This document shows, piece by piece, positions 18,446 to 31,827 of a DNA stretch of 64,000 nt. The stretch comes from Mycobacterium sp. 155 (GTDB lineage: Bacteria; Actinomycetota; Actinomycetes; Mycobacteriales; Mycobacteriaceae), in assembly GCF_000373905.1 (NCBI RefSeq), contig NZ_KB892705.1, forward strand, positions 2,189,020 to 2,253,019. Direction: 5' to 3'. The notes under the pieces were generated by a model that was given only the letters and a program-made list of their open reading frames with translations, was not told where the DNA came from and did no database searches. Numbering within the stretch: the stretch's first letter is position 1; every line of letters starts with the position of its first letter. Both the position numbers and the translations under genes were made by a program.

Positions 18446-19299
18446 CACACCCGTCTCCTGTGCGCCGCCCGGCTCCGGATGCGTCGCGCAAAGTACCGCC
18501 CGTCGATCACGTCCAGAGCGATCGACTGGCCGAATGCCTTGGACAGGTTCTCCGCCGTCAGCACGTCCGCGAGGAGCCCGGCGGCGACAACGCGGCCCTC
18601 GGACAGGATCAACGCGTGGCTGAATCCGGGAGGGATCTCCTCGACATGGTGGGTGACCAGCACGATCGCCGGCGCGTCGGGGTCGGCGGCCAGATCGGCC
18701 AGCCGCGCCACCAGCTCCTCACGCCCACCCAGGTCGAGTCCGGCCGCGGGTTCGTCGAGTAGCAGCAGCTCCGGATCGGTCATCAGCGACCGGGCGATCA
18801 GCACCCGCTTACGCTCGCCCTCCGAGAGGGTGCCGTAGGCACGTTCGGAGAGATGTTCGGCGCCGACGCTCTCCAGCATGTCCACGGCCTGCGCGTAATC
18901 GACCTCCTCGTAGTTCTCGCGCCACCGGCCCAGCACCGCATAACCCGCTGAGACCACCAGATCGCGCACGAGTTCGTCGTCGGGAATCCGCTGTGACAGC
19001 GTCGAACTGCTCAACCCGACACGGGAGCGCAGCTCTGACATGTTGGTGCGGCCCAGCCGTTCGCCGAGCACGTATGCGGTACCCGAGGACGGGTGTTCGG
19101 TGGCGGCGGCGATCCGCAGCAGAGACGTCTTGCCCGCGCCGTTGGGACCGATCACCACCCAGCGTTCATCGAGTTCGACGGCCCAGGTGATCGGTCCGAC
19201 AAGAGTATTCCCACCTCTGCGGAGCGTGACCCTGGCGAAGTCGATCAGCAGGTCTTCGCTGCCGGCACTGTCGGCTGCGTCTTCTCCGGATTCGGGCAC
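18445..19299 (-). CDS. ABC transporter ATP-binding protein (Rv3041c-like)
   Basis: This single nucleotide-binding domain shows Walker A GPNGAGKTSL near residue 55, the signature LSEGERKRV near 157, Walker B LLLLDEPAAG near 175 and the H-loop VTHHVEEIPPGF near 212. Its 284 residues carry no membrane segments, so a permease partner is needed; none is adjacent except the small YczE-like membrane protein, which is not an ABC permease. The GTG start lies 55 bp inside the 3' end of the YczE-like gene. It matches Rv3041c; the cargo is unknown. Confidence 0.87.
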   Translation of the reverse strand: MPESGEDAADSAGSEDLLIDFARVTLRRGGNTLVGPITWAVELDERWVVIGPNGAGKTSLLRIAAATEHPSSGTAYVLGERLGRTNMSELRSRVGLSSSTLSQRIPDDELVRDLVVSAGYAVLGRWRENYEEVDYAQAVDMLESVGAEHLSERAYGTLSEGERKRVLIARSLMTDPELLLLDEPAAGLDLGGREELVARLADLAADPDAPAIVLVTHHVEEIPPGFSHALILSEGRVVAAGLLADVLTAENLSKAFGQSIALDVIDGRYFARRIRSRAAHRRRV

Positions 19300-19943
19300 T
19301 CGACCATCGTAGTGATGCCGGCGACGGACTTTCGGTCGCGCCCGCCGCTGAAATCGTGGAACAGCATGGCGCGCGGGGTGAGCCTGAGGAACAGCTGTAC
19401 CAACGGGCCGATACCAAAGGCATAGACGAGGGTGCCGACCCCGACCGAGCCGCCTAGTAGCCAGCCAACCGCGAGCACGGTCGCTTCAATCGCGGTTCGC
19501 ACCAAGCGGATCGACAGCCCGGTACGGGCGACCAGGCCGGTCATCAGACCGTCCCGCGGACCCGGGCCGAGCCCGGCACCGATGTAGAGCACAGTGCTGA
19601 TGCCGTTGAGCACCACAGCGCCGAGCATCATCGCGATACGTGCCGCCATGGCGGTGGGTGCGGGCAGCAGGGCGAGCGTGGTGTCGACAGTGACGGCAAT
19701 GACGATCACGTTGGCGACGGTGCCTATGCCCGGCCTGTTGCGCAGCGGGATCCAGGCCAGTAGTACGACGACCCCGGCGAGGGCGGATGCGAGCCCGATG
19801 GTCAGCGGCGTGTGCCGGGTCAGCCCCTGGTGGAAGACGTCCCAGGGGTCCAGGCCCAGGCCGGCGCGGATCATCATGCCCATCGAAACGCCGTAGCCGC
19901 ACAGGCCGATCAGCAGCAGCGTGCCCCGTTTGAGTGCGGTCAT
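19245..19943 (-). CDS. YczE/YyaS/YitT-like integral membrane protein
   Basis: The protein has five to six hydrophobic helices, starting RGTLLLIGLCGYGVSMGMMI and including the family segment GLGLDPWDVFHQGL near residue 30 and GAGLGPGPRDGLMTGL near 130. This GLGxxPWD...GPRDGL pattern defines the YczE-like family. The ATG at 19943 is chosen because it begins at the first helix. Its gene is divergent from a MocR regulator, a pairing often seen for these proteins. Transport substrate is unknown. Its 3' end overlaps the ABC ATPase by 55 bp. Confidence 0.82.
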   Translation of the reverse strand: MTALKRGTLLLIGLCGYGVSMGMMIRAGLGLDPWDVFHQGLTRHTPLTIGLASALAGVVVLLAWIPLRNRPGIGTVANVIVIAVTVDTTLALLPAPTAMAARIAMMLGAVVLNGISTVLYIGAGLGPGPRDGLMTGLVARTGLSIRLVRTAIEATVLAVGWLLGGSVGVGTLVYAFGIGPLVQLFLRLTPRAMLFHDFSGGRDRKSVAGITTMVECPNPEKTQPTVPAAKTC

Positions 19944-20106
19944 CAGGCATGGTCCGGAAATCGCACACGGATGGCATCGAGCTCGCTGCATATCCGGCGC
20001 GCGTCTGCATCACACTCTGCGATGCCGTTGCGCGGGTCGTACACACGGCGGAGATTTTCCGCGAGCCGAGATATCCAATTCGTTCGCATGCTGCGATCAT
20101 TCCGAC

Positions 20107-20135
20107 CAACTGGCTTGATCATCAATAGCCAGTTG
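20107..20135. promoter_or_regulatory. Inverted repeat, candidate MocR operator
   Basis: CAACTGGCT (20107-20115) and AGCCAGTTG (20127-20135) are perfect 9-bp arms around an 11-nt centre containing TGATCA. A third half-site, ACTGGCC, lies at 20142-20148 just before the MocR start. The position between the divergent MocR and YczE-like genes suits control of both. Confidence 0.6.
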
Positions 20136-20153
20136 ACGGATACTGGCCTCACC

Positions 20154-21593
20154 ATGAGTAACGTTATGGCCGCACGTGCGTTGGATGTGGACCTTTTGGC
20201 CCGCGAGCTCGGAAACTGGCGCACTTCCAGTCTGAGTGGCCCCGCATATCTGGGCCTGGCCGATGCCATCCGACTGCTGATCGTCGACGGCAGACTGCCG
20301 GTCGGGTCACGGTTACCCAGTGAGCGGGCGCTGGCCGATGCGCTGCGGGTTTCACGCACCACCGTCACCGCGGCGTTCACCCAGCTACGCGATGACGGCT
20401 ACCTCAACGCCCGCCGCGGCGCGCGCAGCACCGCAGCCCTGCCGGTGCGGCCGGAACTGGTCGCTGAACCGACTCAGCCGGCCGTCAGCCTGGCTGCGGC
20501 CGCACTGTCCGCACCGTGTGCCGCGGTGCTGGACGCGTTCGCCGAGGCTGCGCACGACATCACCCCGTATCTGCACGAGCCGGGTCACGAGCTCACCGGA
20601 GTCAATTCGCTCCGTGAGGCGATCGCCGCGAGATATCGCGAGCGCGGACTCCCCACCGATGCCGACCAGATCATGGTGACGAGCGGCGCCCAACACGCGA
20701 TCGGCCTGATCCTGGCCGCCCATACCCAGGCCGGTGACCGGGTACTCGTCGAGCAACCTACGTATCACGGTGCCCTGTCGGCGATCACGCAAGCCGGAGC
20801 ACGCCCGGTACCGGTATCACTCACCGAGGACGGCTGGGAACTCGACGCCGTGCACGCGGCGTTGCGGCAGCTCGCACCAAGCCTGGCCTACCTGGTACCC
20901 GACTGTCACAACCCCACCGGGTTCACCTTGCCCGCCGAGGGCCGGAAACGGTTGGGACAGATCATTTCCGAAACCCGCACCCGCACGATCGTCGACGAAT
21001 CGATCTCCGACATGTGGATCGATGAGCCACCACCGGACCCACTGGCCGCCTCAGTCACCCGGGACAACCTGGTGCTGACCATCGGCTCCATGTCGAAGTC
21101 CTTCTGGGGGGGCCTGCGGGTCGGCTGGATCCGCGCCGATCGCGCGACCCTGGCCACTGTCGCCGCCATCCGGCAATCCCTCGATCTCGGCACGCCGATT
21201 CTCGAACAGTTGGCCGCGGCAAGGCTTCTCGCTGCACGCGCAGAGGTCCTGCCGGAACGTCGCGAGCTGCTCAACCGCCGTCGGCGGTACCTGGTGTCCC
21301 TGCTGGCCCGCGAACTACCGGACTGGCGTCCCGGTGACGGACGCGGCGGAATGTCGCTGTGGGTGCGGCTGCCTGCACCGATGAGCACAGCACTGTCCGC
21401 GAGTGCTTCACGGCTCGGCCTGGATCTGCCCGCTGGTCCGCGGTTCGGGGTGGACGGCACGCTGGAACGCTTCATCCGGCTGCCCTATGCCCTGCCCGAG
21501 CCGCAATTGGAGGAAGCGATCGAGCTGCTGGTGCGCGCGTGGCGCAGCATCACCGGGTTAAGTGGCCCGCAGCAGCCGACGCTGGTGGTTTAG
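20154..21593 (+). CDS. MocR-family regulator (GntR HTH fused to aminotransferase-like domain)
   Basis: The N-terminal winged helix (RLPVGSRLPSERALADALRV, SRTTVTAAFTQLRDDGYL, about 45-95) is followed by a fold-type I PLP domain. That domain shows VTSGAQHAIGLIL near 180, CHNPTGFTLP near 250 and the PLP lysine in SMSKSFWGGLRVGW near 312. MocR proteins sense PLP or amino compounds and control adjacent metabolic or transport genes. It is divergent from the YczE-like gene with an inverted repeat between them. The ATG at 20154 gives 479 residues, normal for the family. Confidence 0.9.
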   Translation: MSNVMAARALDVDLLARELGNWRTSSLSGPAYLGLADAIRLLIVDGRLPVGSRLPSERALADALRVSRTTVTAAFTQLRDDGYLNARRGARSTAALPVRPELVAEPTQPAVSLAAAALSAPCAAVLDAFAEAAHDITPYLHEPGHELTGVNSLREAIAARYRERGLPTDADQIMVTSGAQHAIGLILAAHTQAGDRVLVEQPTYHGALSAITQAGARPVPVSLTEDGWELDAVHAALRQLAPSLAYLVPDCHNPTGFTLPAEGRKRLGQIISETRTRTIVDESISDMWIDEPPPDPLAASVTRDNLVLTIGSMSKSFWGGLRVGWIRADRATLATVAAIRQSLDLGTPILEQLAAARLLAARAEVLPERRELLNRRRRYLVSLLARELPDWRPGDGRGGMSLWVRLPAPMSTALSASASRLGLDLPAGPRFGVDGTLERFIRLPYALPEPQLEEAIELLVRAWRSITGLSGPQQPTLVV

Positions 21594-21600
21594 CGCACCC

Positions 21601-21897
21601 CTACTGATACTGGGACAGCGCCAGGCAGGTGCCGTAATTCTGGGGGGTGCACGGAACACCTCTGACCGATGGAAGCTGACCTGGCGCGTTCGCGATGCCC
21701 GAGCCCTCGCTGGCCGGCGTGAGTACCGGCAGAGCGCCGCCGCCCGACGGGCCGCTGACGCAGACTCCCGGGAACTTGGACGGCACAGTGCCCGACGGGC
21801 ACGGCTTGGCCTGAGCTTGCGTGGCGAATACCAGCTGTCCCACGGTTGCCGCAACCGCGAAACCACCGATCAGAACTGCACGCTTCACCTTCGCCAT
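21601..21897 (-). CDS. Small secreted protein with four cysteines
   Basis: The 98-residue protein has a clear signal peptide (KRAVLIGGFAVAATVGQLVF) with cleavage likely after ATQAQA at residue 30. The mature 68 residues contain Cys 33, 46, 83 and 91, enough for two disulfides, around a Ser/Gly/Pro-rich middle. It is convergent with the MocR gene (7 bp apart). I do not recognise the family; similar short secreted proteins occur in mycobacteria. Confidence 0.7.
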   Translation of the reverse strand: MAKVKRAVLIGGFAVAATVGQLVFATQAQAKPCPSGTVPSKFPGVCVSGPSGGGALPVLTPASEGSGIANAPGQLPSVRGVPCTPQNYGTCLALSQYQ

Positions 21898-21958
21898 GCC
21901 GACACCCTACGTGACGGCCCCGCCGGAGGCAGCCAGAACCCGGCCCCAGCAGGTCACA

Positions 21959-23227
<1,269 letters not shown>

Positions 23228-23234
23228 TTAACCG

Positions 23235-24977
<1,743 letters not shown>

Positions 24978-25127
24978 TTAGTCGGGAAAACCCGCATATC
25001 GAACTGAATCTTAACGCTTCCGAACCCCTGAGCGCCCCTGGGTCCTACAAACTGTCGTAAACAAGTTCGGAGCTTCTCTGGCGGCGGCCTGACCAGGTAG
25101 GACAAGCCTGAATGTTACCGTCGCCCC

Positions 25128-26198
25128 GTGCTGATCAACCGCCCGCGCGCTGCAGCTGCACTGATCGCCGCGACCGCGGCACTGTCCGCCGGCTGCGGCG
25201 GTTCGGACGGCGCGCCGCCGCAGGCCCAGCAGTCGATCACCACAAGTGTTACGAAGATCGCCGACGCCGGCGTGTTGGGCAACCAACGCCGGCCCGACGA
25301 GTCGTGCGCACCAGGGCCGGCAGCCGCCGATCCCGCTTCCCGCGACGTCCACAACGCCGAGGGCAACGGCATTCCCCCGTCGACTCAGGTGTCCGGCGAC
25401 CCGCAACGCATCGTGGTGCTCTCGGGCGATCAACTCGACGCGTTGTGCGCTCTGGGTCTGCAGTCCCGCGTCGTCGGGGCCGCCAGGCCAGTCGATTCCG
25501 ACAGCCAGCCGTCCTATCTGGGTAAGACAGTGCACGACATCGCAGCGGTCGGCGACCGCAACGCACCCGACCTCTCCGCGATCTCCGCGGCCCACCCCGA
25601 CTTGATCCTGGGTTCCACGGCGCTGACCCCGGACGCCTTCGGTGCACTGGCGGCGATCGCACCGACCGTGTTCACCGGCGCACCCGGCGCCGGCTGGCAG
25701 GACACCCTGCGCTCGGTGGGCGCGGCGACTGGACGCGCCGACGCGGCCAACGATCTGGTCGACAAGTTCAACGACGCAGCCCGCAAGACCGGCACTGACA
25801 ACGACGCCGCGCATTTTCAGGCCTCCGTGGTCCAGCTGACCGAGGACACCGTGCGCGTCTACGGCGCCGACAACTTCCCTGCCAGCGTGCTGGCGCAAGT
25901 CGGGTTGGACCGGCCAGCCGCACAGCGGTTCACCGACAAGCCGTTCGAGGAGCTGGCCGGCTCCAGCAGCGATTTCTCCATCGCCGACGCCGACATCGTG
26001 TACGTGTCCTTCACCTCTCCGGCCGCACGCGATCACGCCCCGGCGATCCTCGACAGCCCGGCGTGGCGCGCGCTGTCGGCAACCAAGGACAACCGGGTGT
26101 TCGTGGTCAACAACGAGGTCTGGCAGACCGGTCAGAACATCGTCGCGGCCCGCGGCATCCTCGATGACCTGCGTTGGGTCAACGCGCCGATAAACTGA
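25128..26198 (+). CDS. fecB: FecB-like periplasmic-binding lipoprotein
   Basis: The protein has a lipoprotein signal ending LSAGCGG at about residue 24 and the type III periplasmic binding fold. Its blocks are PQRIVVLSGDQLDALCALGL, PDLSAISAAHPDLILGS, LDRPAAQRFTDKPFEELAG and VFVVNNEVWQTGQNIVAARG. FecB proteins bind ferric siderophore or heme-like compounds outside the membrane and pass them to a permease; none is adjacent. It is divergent from ctaD. It matches Rv3044. The GTG at 25128 is the start; ligand identity cannot be read here. Confidence 0.9.
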   Translation: MLINRPRAAAALIAATAALSAGCGGSDGAPPQAQQSITTSVTKIADAGVLGNQRRPDESCAPGPAAADPASRDVHNAEGNGIPPSTQVSGDPQRIVVLSGDQLDALCALGLQSRVVGAARPVDSDSQPSYLGKTVHDIAAVGDRNAPDLSAISAAHPDLILGSTALTPDAFGALAAIAPTVFTGAPGAGWQDTLRSVGAATGRADAANDLVDKFNDAARKTGTDNDAAHFQASVVQLTEDTVRVYGADNFPASVLAQVGLDRPAAQRFTDKPFEELAGSSSDFSIADADIVYVSFTSPAARDHAPAILDSPAWRALSATKDNRVFVVNNEVWQTGQNIVAARGILDDLRWVNAPIN

Positions 26199-26221
26199 CC
26201 GTCGTCCACTAGTCTGGCGGC

Positions 26222-26497
26222 GTGTTTCACATCCTCACGCTGACCTACCTCAAGCCGACCGATGTCGTCGACCAGACCCGCCCGGCGCACGTCGCATGGC
26301 TCAACGACGAGGTTGCCGCAGGCCGTGTCCTGTTGGCCGGCCGCCAGGAACCCGCCACCGGCGGAGTGCTCATCACCGGTGACATCAGCGTCGAGGAGGC
26401 GCAGCAGCTCATCGACAAGGACCCCTACACGGTGGCCGGGCTGGCAAGCTACGAGCGGGTGTCGTTCAACGGGTCGATTCGCGCCCCCGGGCTCTGA
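26222..26497 (+). CDS. YciI-like protein
   Basis: The 91-residue protein has the YciI fold pattern: FHILTLTYLKP, a His in RPAHVAWLNDEVAAGRVLLAG, and DPYTVAGLASYERVSF. The conserved His-Asp pair of the family is present. Function is unknown; YciI domains are often subunits or partners of redox or sugar enzymes. A GTG start follows fecB by 23 bp, so it may be cotranscribed with it. Confidence 0.8.
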   Translation: MFHILTLTYLKPTDVVDQTRPAHVAWLNDEVAAGRVLLAGRQEPATGGVLITGDISVEEAQQLIDKDPYTVAGLASYERVSFNGSIRAPGL

Positions 26498-26661
26498 GCT
26501 CGCACTCCCAGGCGATCGCCAGGGAGAAACGTCACAGTCGAATGTGGGACTAACGTCGACATCGCAATAGTTGCACGTGTCGGGCCGCGTGCTGCGGCGC
26601 ACCAGTTAGCTGGGCTGATGTCCCCAGGACCATGCACTGACGACGATCGAAGAGGGCTGTG

Positions 26662-27714
26662 ATGAGCACTGTTTCCGCATACGCCGCGAACTCGGCAACC
26701 GAGCCGCTGACCAAGACCACCATCACCCGTCGGGAGGTAGGGCCGCACGACGTCGCTTTCGACATCCACTTCGCGGGCATCTGTCACTCTGACATCCACA
26801 CCGTGAAGGCTGAATGGGGCCAGCCCAACTACCCTGTCGTTCCCGGTCACGAGATCGCTGGTGTCGTCACCGCCGTCGGCTCGGAGGTGACCAAATACAA
26901 GGTCGGCGATCACGTGGGCGTCGGCTGCTTCATCGACTCCTGCCGCGAATGCGACGCTTGCAAGGCCGGCCTGCAGCAGTACTGCACCGGTGAATACGGC
27001 ATGCACGGCACCTACAACTCGACCGAGCGTGACAACAGCCCCACCTACGGCGGCTACAGCGGCGCGATCGTCGTCGACGAGAACTACGTGCTGCGCATCC
27101 CCGACAGCATCCCGCTGGACAAGGCCGCTCCCCTGCTGTGTGCCGGCATCACCCTGTATTCGCCGCTGCGCCACTGGAATACCGGCCCCGGCAAGCAGGT
27201 CGCGGTGATCGGCCTCGGCGGGCTGGGCCACATGGGTGTCAAGTTGGCACATGCGATGGGCGCGCACGTCACCGTGCTCTCACAGTCGCTGAAGAAGATG
27301 GAGGACGGCCTCCGCCTCGGTGCCGACGAGTATTACGCGACCAGCGACCCGGACACCTTCCGCAAGCTGCGCGGCCGCTTCGACCTGATTCTCAACACGG
27401 TGTCGGCCAACCTCGACATGGGTGCTTATCTGGGCTTGCTGGCCACCGACGGCACACTCGTCGAACTGGGCGCGCCGGAGAAGCCGCTGGTGGTCCCGTT
27501 CTTCCCGCTCGCCGCCTACCGGCGCAACCTGTCCGGATCGTTGATCGGTGGCATCCCGGAGACGCAGGAGATGCTCGACTTCTGCGCCGAGCACGATGTG
27601 GCCCCCGAAATCGAGGTCATCGCGCCCGACTACATCAACGAGGCCTACGAGCGCGTGCTGGCCAGCGATGTGCGGTACCGGTTCGTCATCGATACCGCTT
27701 CGCTCCGCAGCTAG
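26662..27714 (+). CDS. adhC: Zinc-dependent alcohol dehydrogenase AdhC
   Basis: This medium-chain dehydrogenase (cinnamyl/NADP type) oxidises alcohols or reduces aldehydes. Catalytic zinc ligands lie in [13 protein letters not shown] (Cys near 39) and GHEIAGVV (His near 61). The structural zinc cysteines are in [16 protein letters not shown] near 95-108. The Rossmann glycines are in [17 protein letters not shown] near 180. The 350 residues start [16 protein letters not shown], closely like Rv3045. The ATG at 26662 is preferred to the GTG immediately before it. Confidence 0.94.
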   Translation: MSTVSAYAANSATEPLTKTTITRREVGPHDVAFDIHFAGICHSDIHTVKAEWGQPNYPVVPGHEIAGVVTAVGSEVTKYKVGDHVGVGCFIDSCRECDACKAGLQQYCTGEYGMHGTYNSTERDNSPTYGGYSGAIVVDENYVLRIPDSIPLDKAAPLLCAGITLYSPLRHWNTGPGKQVAVIGLGGLGHMGVKLAHAMGAHVTVLSQSLKKMEDGLRLGADEYYATSDPDTFRKLRGRFDLILNTVSANLDMGAYLGLLATDGTLVELGAPEKPLVVPFFPLAAYRRNLSGSLIGGIPETQEMLDFCAEHDVAPEIEVIAPDYINEAYERVLASDVRYRFVIDTASLRS

Positions 27715-28080
27715 TCAGTTCGAGCCGCCCGCATCGGTCGCCTCGCCCGATGCGGGCGCTTGGCGTTCTACGCCGGCGAGGGGCCAACCGACGGCGGCGA
27801 GCCTGGCCGCAACCCGGTTGATGTTCTCCGCGCCAGCGTCGTGGTCAGTGACCTCGGAGATGAATTCCGCGATCTCGTCGCGGTCGATTGTTCCGTCTGC
27901 GAGTGCAGCCGAGCCGTTCGCAGTGATGTTGCGCACCACCTCCTTGACCTGCTCGTCGGTCAACGGGGTGGCGCGGAGCAGCGCCAGCAGGGGCACCCGG
28001 TCGGCACCCGGAACGCCTTCGGGGTAGCCAGCGCGCAGCCAGTTCAGGATCGATGTCAGCAACGTCTGAGCGGTCACCAC
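27715..28080 (-). CDS. DUF3349 family protein (Rv3046c-like)
   Basis: The 121-residue protein has the DUF3349 arrangement: an N-terminal helix ILNWLRAGYPEGVPGADRVP, LLALLRATPLTDEQVKEVV and DRDEIAEFISEVT. Mycobacteria carry several copies and none has a known role to my knowledge. It is convergent with adhC with no intergenic space, and its 3' end contains a 12-bp stem hairpin. Confidence 0.83.
   Translation of the reverse strand: MVTAQTLLTSILNWLRAGYPEGVPGADRVPLLALLRATPLTDEQVKEVVRNITANGSAALADGTIDRDEIAEFISEVTDHDAGAENINRVAARLAAVGWPLAGVERQAPASGEATDAGGSN
27726..27758. terminator. Hairpin between convergent adhC and the DUF3349 gene
   Basis: CGCCCGCATCGG (27726-27737) pairs perfectly with CCGATGCGGGCG (27747-27758) around a 9-nt loop. 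It lies within the last codons of the minus-strand gene and just past the adhC stop, so it can end both transcripts. Confidence 0.6.
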
Positions 28081-28260
28081 GCCAGTCTCGTATCACTCAG
28101 CACTCGACACCACGTGGGGACCGGACAGTTCTCGGGGCATTCATTGGTTGTTCACTCGGAATCGGTGTGGAAAACGATCCGGCTCAACGCAACCCGTGAC
28201 GAGACGGCGTCGTTGACTGCCCGCGGGGCTGATCAAGCTGCCGCCCCGCGAGCCCGAACT

Positions 28261-29247
<987 letters not shown>

Positions 29248-29298
29248 TCACCTGCTCGTCTTACTTGCTCCACGCTGCCCCCGACACTACCCCTGGGG

Positions 29299-30840
29299 TC
29301 AGTCGCCCGCGCTCACCGCAACACCTTGTGTTTTCGTGTCGTGCTTCTCTCGCAGGAAATCGAACTCCGACGGGTCCAGATGACGGGTTGACAGCCAGTA
29401 CTGCCAGGTCATGCCACTCCATAGAGTGCGGTTGACGCCATGGTCATCCATGTACCAGCTCCGGCAACCGCCGGTGTTCCACACCGTGTCGCGCAGATCG
29501 TGTTGCAACTCGGCATTGAACGCGTCCTGGGCGGCCCGGCTGGGCATGAGCGCCTCGGCACCCTCGCGGTCGACCGCGGCGATCGCCTGACCCACATATC
29601 GGATCTGCTGTTCGATCATGAACACCACCGAGTTATGTCCGAGTGCGGTGTTCGGACCGAGCAGGAAGAACAGATTGGGCATACCGGCGACGGCGATACC
29701 GCGGAGGGCCTGGATACCCTCCCGGTTCCAGCGGTCTACCAGGTCCTCGCCGCCGGAGCCCTTGATGTCGACGTAGGTGTAGGAGTCGGTGACGTGGAAT
29801 CCGGTCGCCCACACCACTACATCCACGGGATGTTCGACGCCGTCAGCAGTGACGATGCCGCTCGGGGTCATCCGGGTGATCCGTTCGGTGATCACCTGCG
29901 CGTTGGGGTTGGCGATGGCCTCGTAATAGGTGTCGGAGTTGAGGATTCGCTTGCAACCCGCGGTGTAATTCGGCGTGAGCTTGCGGCGCAATTCGGGATC
30001 TTTGATGCTGCGGTTGATGTTGTAGCGGCCCATCATCTCGCCGATCTTGAGCAGCCGCGGTTGTTGGGTCATGGCGAACCCGACACCCTCGTGAATCCAG
30101 TAGATCGCAGCGCGTAGCAGGGCCCGGGTGCCGGGCACGTAACTGAACATGCGGCGCATCCACAGCGGGAATTTGTTGTTCACCCGCGGCATCACCCAGG
30201 CCGGCGTGCGCTGGTACAGCTGCAGTTCGGCGACATCCTTGACGATCTCGGGCACGATCTGGATCGCGCTGGCGCCGGTGCCGATGACCGCCACCCGCTT
30301 GCCGTGGATGTCGACGCTGTGGTCCCACTGCGCGGAATGGAAAGCGGCCCCGGCAAATTCGTCGCGACCATCGATGTCCGGGATCGACGGGATGTGCAGG
30401 CCTCCTGCTCCGGAGACGAGGAATTGGGCGATGTATTCCTGGCCGGTGTCGCTGAAAACGTGCCAGCGCAATTCGCTGTCGTCCCAGTGCGCGCGGTCGA
30501 CGTGGGTGTTGAACCGGATGTAGCGGCGTAGGCCGTATTTGGCCGTCACCCCCAGCAGGTAGTCCTGGATCTCCGGCTGGAACGACCACATGTGGGTCCA
30601 GTCGGCCTTCGGCTCGAACGAGAACGAGTACATGTGCGACGGGATGTCGCAGGCGCAGCCCGGGTACGTGTTGTCACGCCAAGTGCCGCCGATCTCGTCG
30701 GCCTTCTCCAAGATGAGGAAATCCACCCCGCGACGCTGCAACTCGATGGCCATACCCAAGCCCGAGAACCCGCTGCCGATGATGAGGGCCCGGGTCCGTA
30801 CGGGTTGCTGGACGTGTGCGGACTGTTCGGCAGCCGTCAT
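29299..30840 (-). CDS. Flavin-containing Baeyer-Villiger-type monooxygenase (Rv3049c-like)
   Basis: The protein has two Rossmann motifs: FAD-binding GSGFSGLGMAIEL near residue 22 and NADP-binding GTGASAIQIVPE near 187. Between them is the Baeyer-Villiger fingerprint FAGAAFHSAQWDHSVD. It probably inserts oxygen next to ketones or oxidises hydrophobic xenobiotics using NADPH. Length is 513 residues, normal for the family. It matches Rv3049c. A TetR gene lies 94 bp upstream on the same strand and may regulate it. Confidence 0.9.
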   Translation of the reverse strand: MTAAEQSAHVQQPVRTRALIIGSGFSGLGMAIELQRRGVDFLILEKADEIGGTWRDNTYPGCACDIPSHMYSFSFEPKADWTHMWSFQPEIQDYLLGVTAKYGLRRYIRFNTHVDRAHWDDSELRWHVFSDTGQEYIAQFLVSGAGGLHIPSIPDIDGRDEFAGAAFHSAQWDHSVDIHGKRVAVIGTGASAIQIVPEIVKDVAELQLYQRTPAWVMPRVNNKFPLWMRRMFSYVPGTRALLRAAIYWIHEGVGFAMTQQPRLLKIGEMMGRYNINRSIKDPELRRKLTPNYTAGCKRILNSDTYYEAIANPNAQVITERITRMTPSGIVTADGVEHPVDVVVWATGFHVTDSYTYVDIKGSGGEDLVDRWNREGIQALRGIAVAGMPNLFFLLGPNTALGHNSVVFMIEQQIRYVGQAIAAVDREGAEALMPSRAAQDAFNAELQHDLRDTVWNTGGCRSWYMDDHGVNRTLWSGMTWQYWLSTRHLDPSEFDFLREKHDTKTQGVAVSAGD

Positions 30841-30934
30841 GGCTTCAGGTCCTTTCCTGGGAACACTGGTACCGGATACTCGCCAGTGTGCGGACCTGGG
30901 CCGCGGCTGTCAACGAGTCCGTAAAGCAGACCGA

Positions 30935-31675
30935 TCAGCCAACGTGTTCGCGACGCTGAACACCCTCGTGCAGCGGCAGATCAGGGTCGATCCAGACGCC
31001 CAGCAACTCACAGGTGCCGTTGATCGAGCCGACCATGATGGTGGTCAGGTGGTTGACGAACTCGTCGGCAGGCATCCGACGCGGGCTGTCCTGCTTGCTG
31101 CCCAGCCACCAGTCGGTCGCCGAGGCCGCCGCGCCGAAGGTCGCGAACGCGGCCAGCTCGATCGCCGTGCTGTCGAGTTCCATCTCACGCAGTTCGTTGG
31201 AGAACATGTCGGCCATCGCCAACGTGATGTCGCGGCCCTCGTTGAGGGCGCGCATCGCCGATTCGCTCTGCTCGGCGAAGCGGCCCTGGATCAGGAAGCG
31301 CAGCACATTCGGGTGCTCGTCGACCATTCGGACGTACTGCTCGACACTGCGACGGATGACTTCCCGGGCCGGATCGGACGCGAGGTTGATCGAAGGGAAG
31401 ATCTCCGCCCACAACATGTCGCGCAGCCGCTCGCCGATGGCTTGGAACAAGTCGGATTTGTCGGCGAAATGGCGGTAGATCTTGGGTTTGGCGGTGCCGG
31501 CCTCCTCGGCGATCTCTCGCAAGCTCAGCTCCGGACCCAGCCGGTCGATGGCCCGGAACGCGGCCTCGACGATTTCGGACCGCACCCGCTTCCGATGCTC
31601 ACGCCAGCGTTCGCTGCGGGCGTCTACTTTGACACCCGCTTCTCCGCTGGTATGTGATCTGACGCCGCGCCGCAC
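30935..31675 (-). CDS. TetR/AcrR family transcriptional regulator (Rv3050c-like)
   Basis: The N-terminal HTH reads VRSEIVEAAFRAIDRLG, SLREIAEEAG, TAKPKIYRHFADKSDLFQ (about 35-85), and a helical ligand domain follows. The GTG at 31675 gives 246 residues; the open frame extends further upstream but no better start is seen. It matches Rv3050c. It is transcribed toward the monooxygenase gene, so autoregulation and control of that gene are plausible. The inducer is unknown. Confidence 0.85.
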   Translation of the reverse strand: MRRGVRSHTSGEAGVKVDARSERWREHRKRVRSEIVEAAFRAIDRLGPELSLREIAEEAGTAKPKIYRHFADKSDLFQAIGERLRDMLWAEIFPSINLASDPAREVIRRSVEQYVRMVDEHPNVLRFLIQGRFAEQSESAMRALNEGRDITLAMADMFSNELREMELDSTAIELAAFATFGAAASATDWWLGSKQDSPRRMPADEFVNHLTTIMVGSINGTCELLGVWIDPDLPLHEGVQRREHVG

Positions 31676-31827
31676 GCGATCACTGTACCCGTCCTGATAG
31701 CGCTGACCTGCCCAGACCGTCCGGCAACACGGAAACAACCCGCCGGAGTGGCGATTGTCCCCGCCGGGCCGGACACCGGCGAGCTTCGGTACTATCGCTG
31801 CGACAGCCCACCGATGAGACGAGGCTC

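Noticed and set aside
18384-18491. Nudix gene start at 18491
   Set aside because: The extra 36 codons translate the 29-bp repeats (RALARGADEH twice); the ATG at 18383 begins the family core.
25011-26036. 341-codon minus-strand frame opposite fecB
   Set aside because: Gly/Val/Arg-rich antisense; fecB has lipobox and periplasmic binding motifs.
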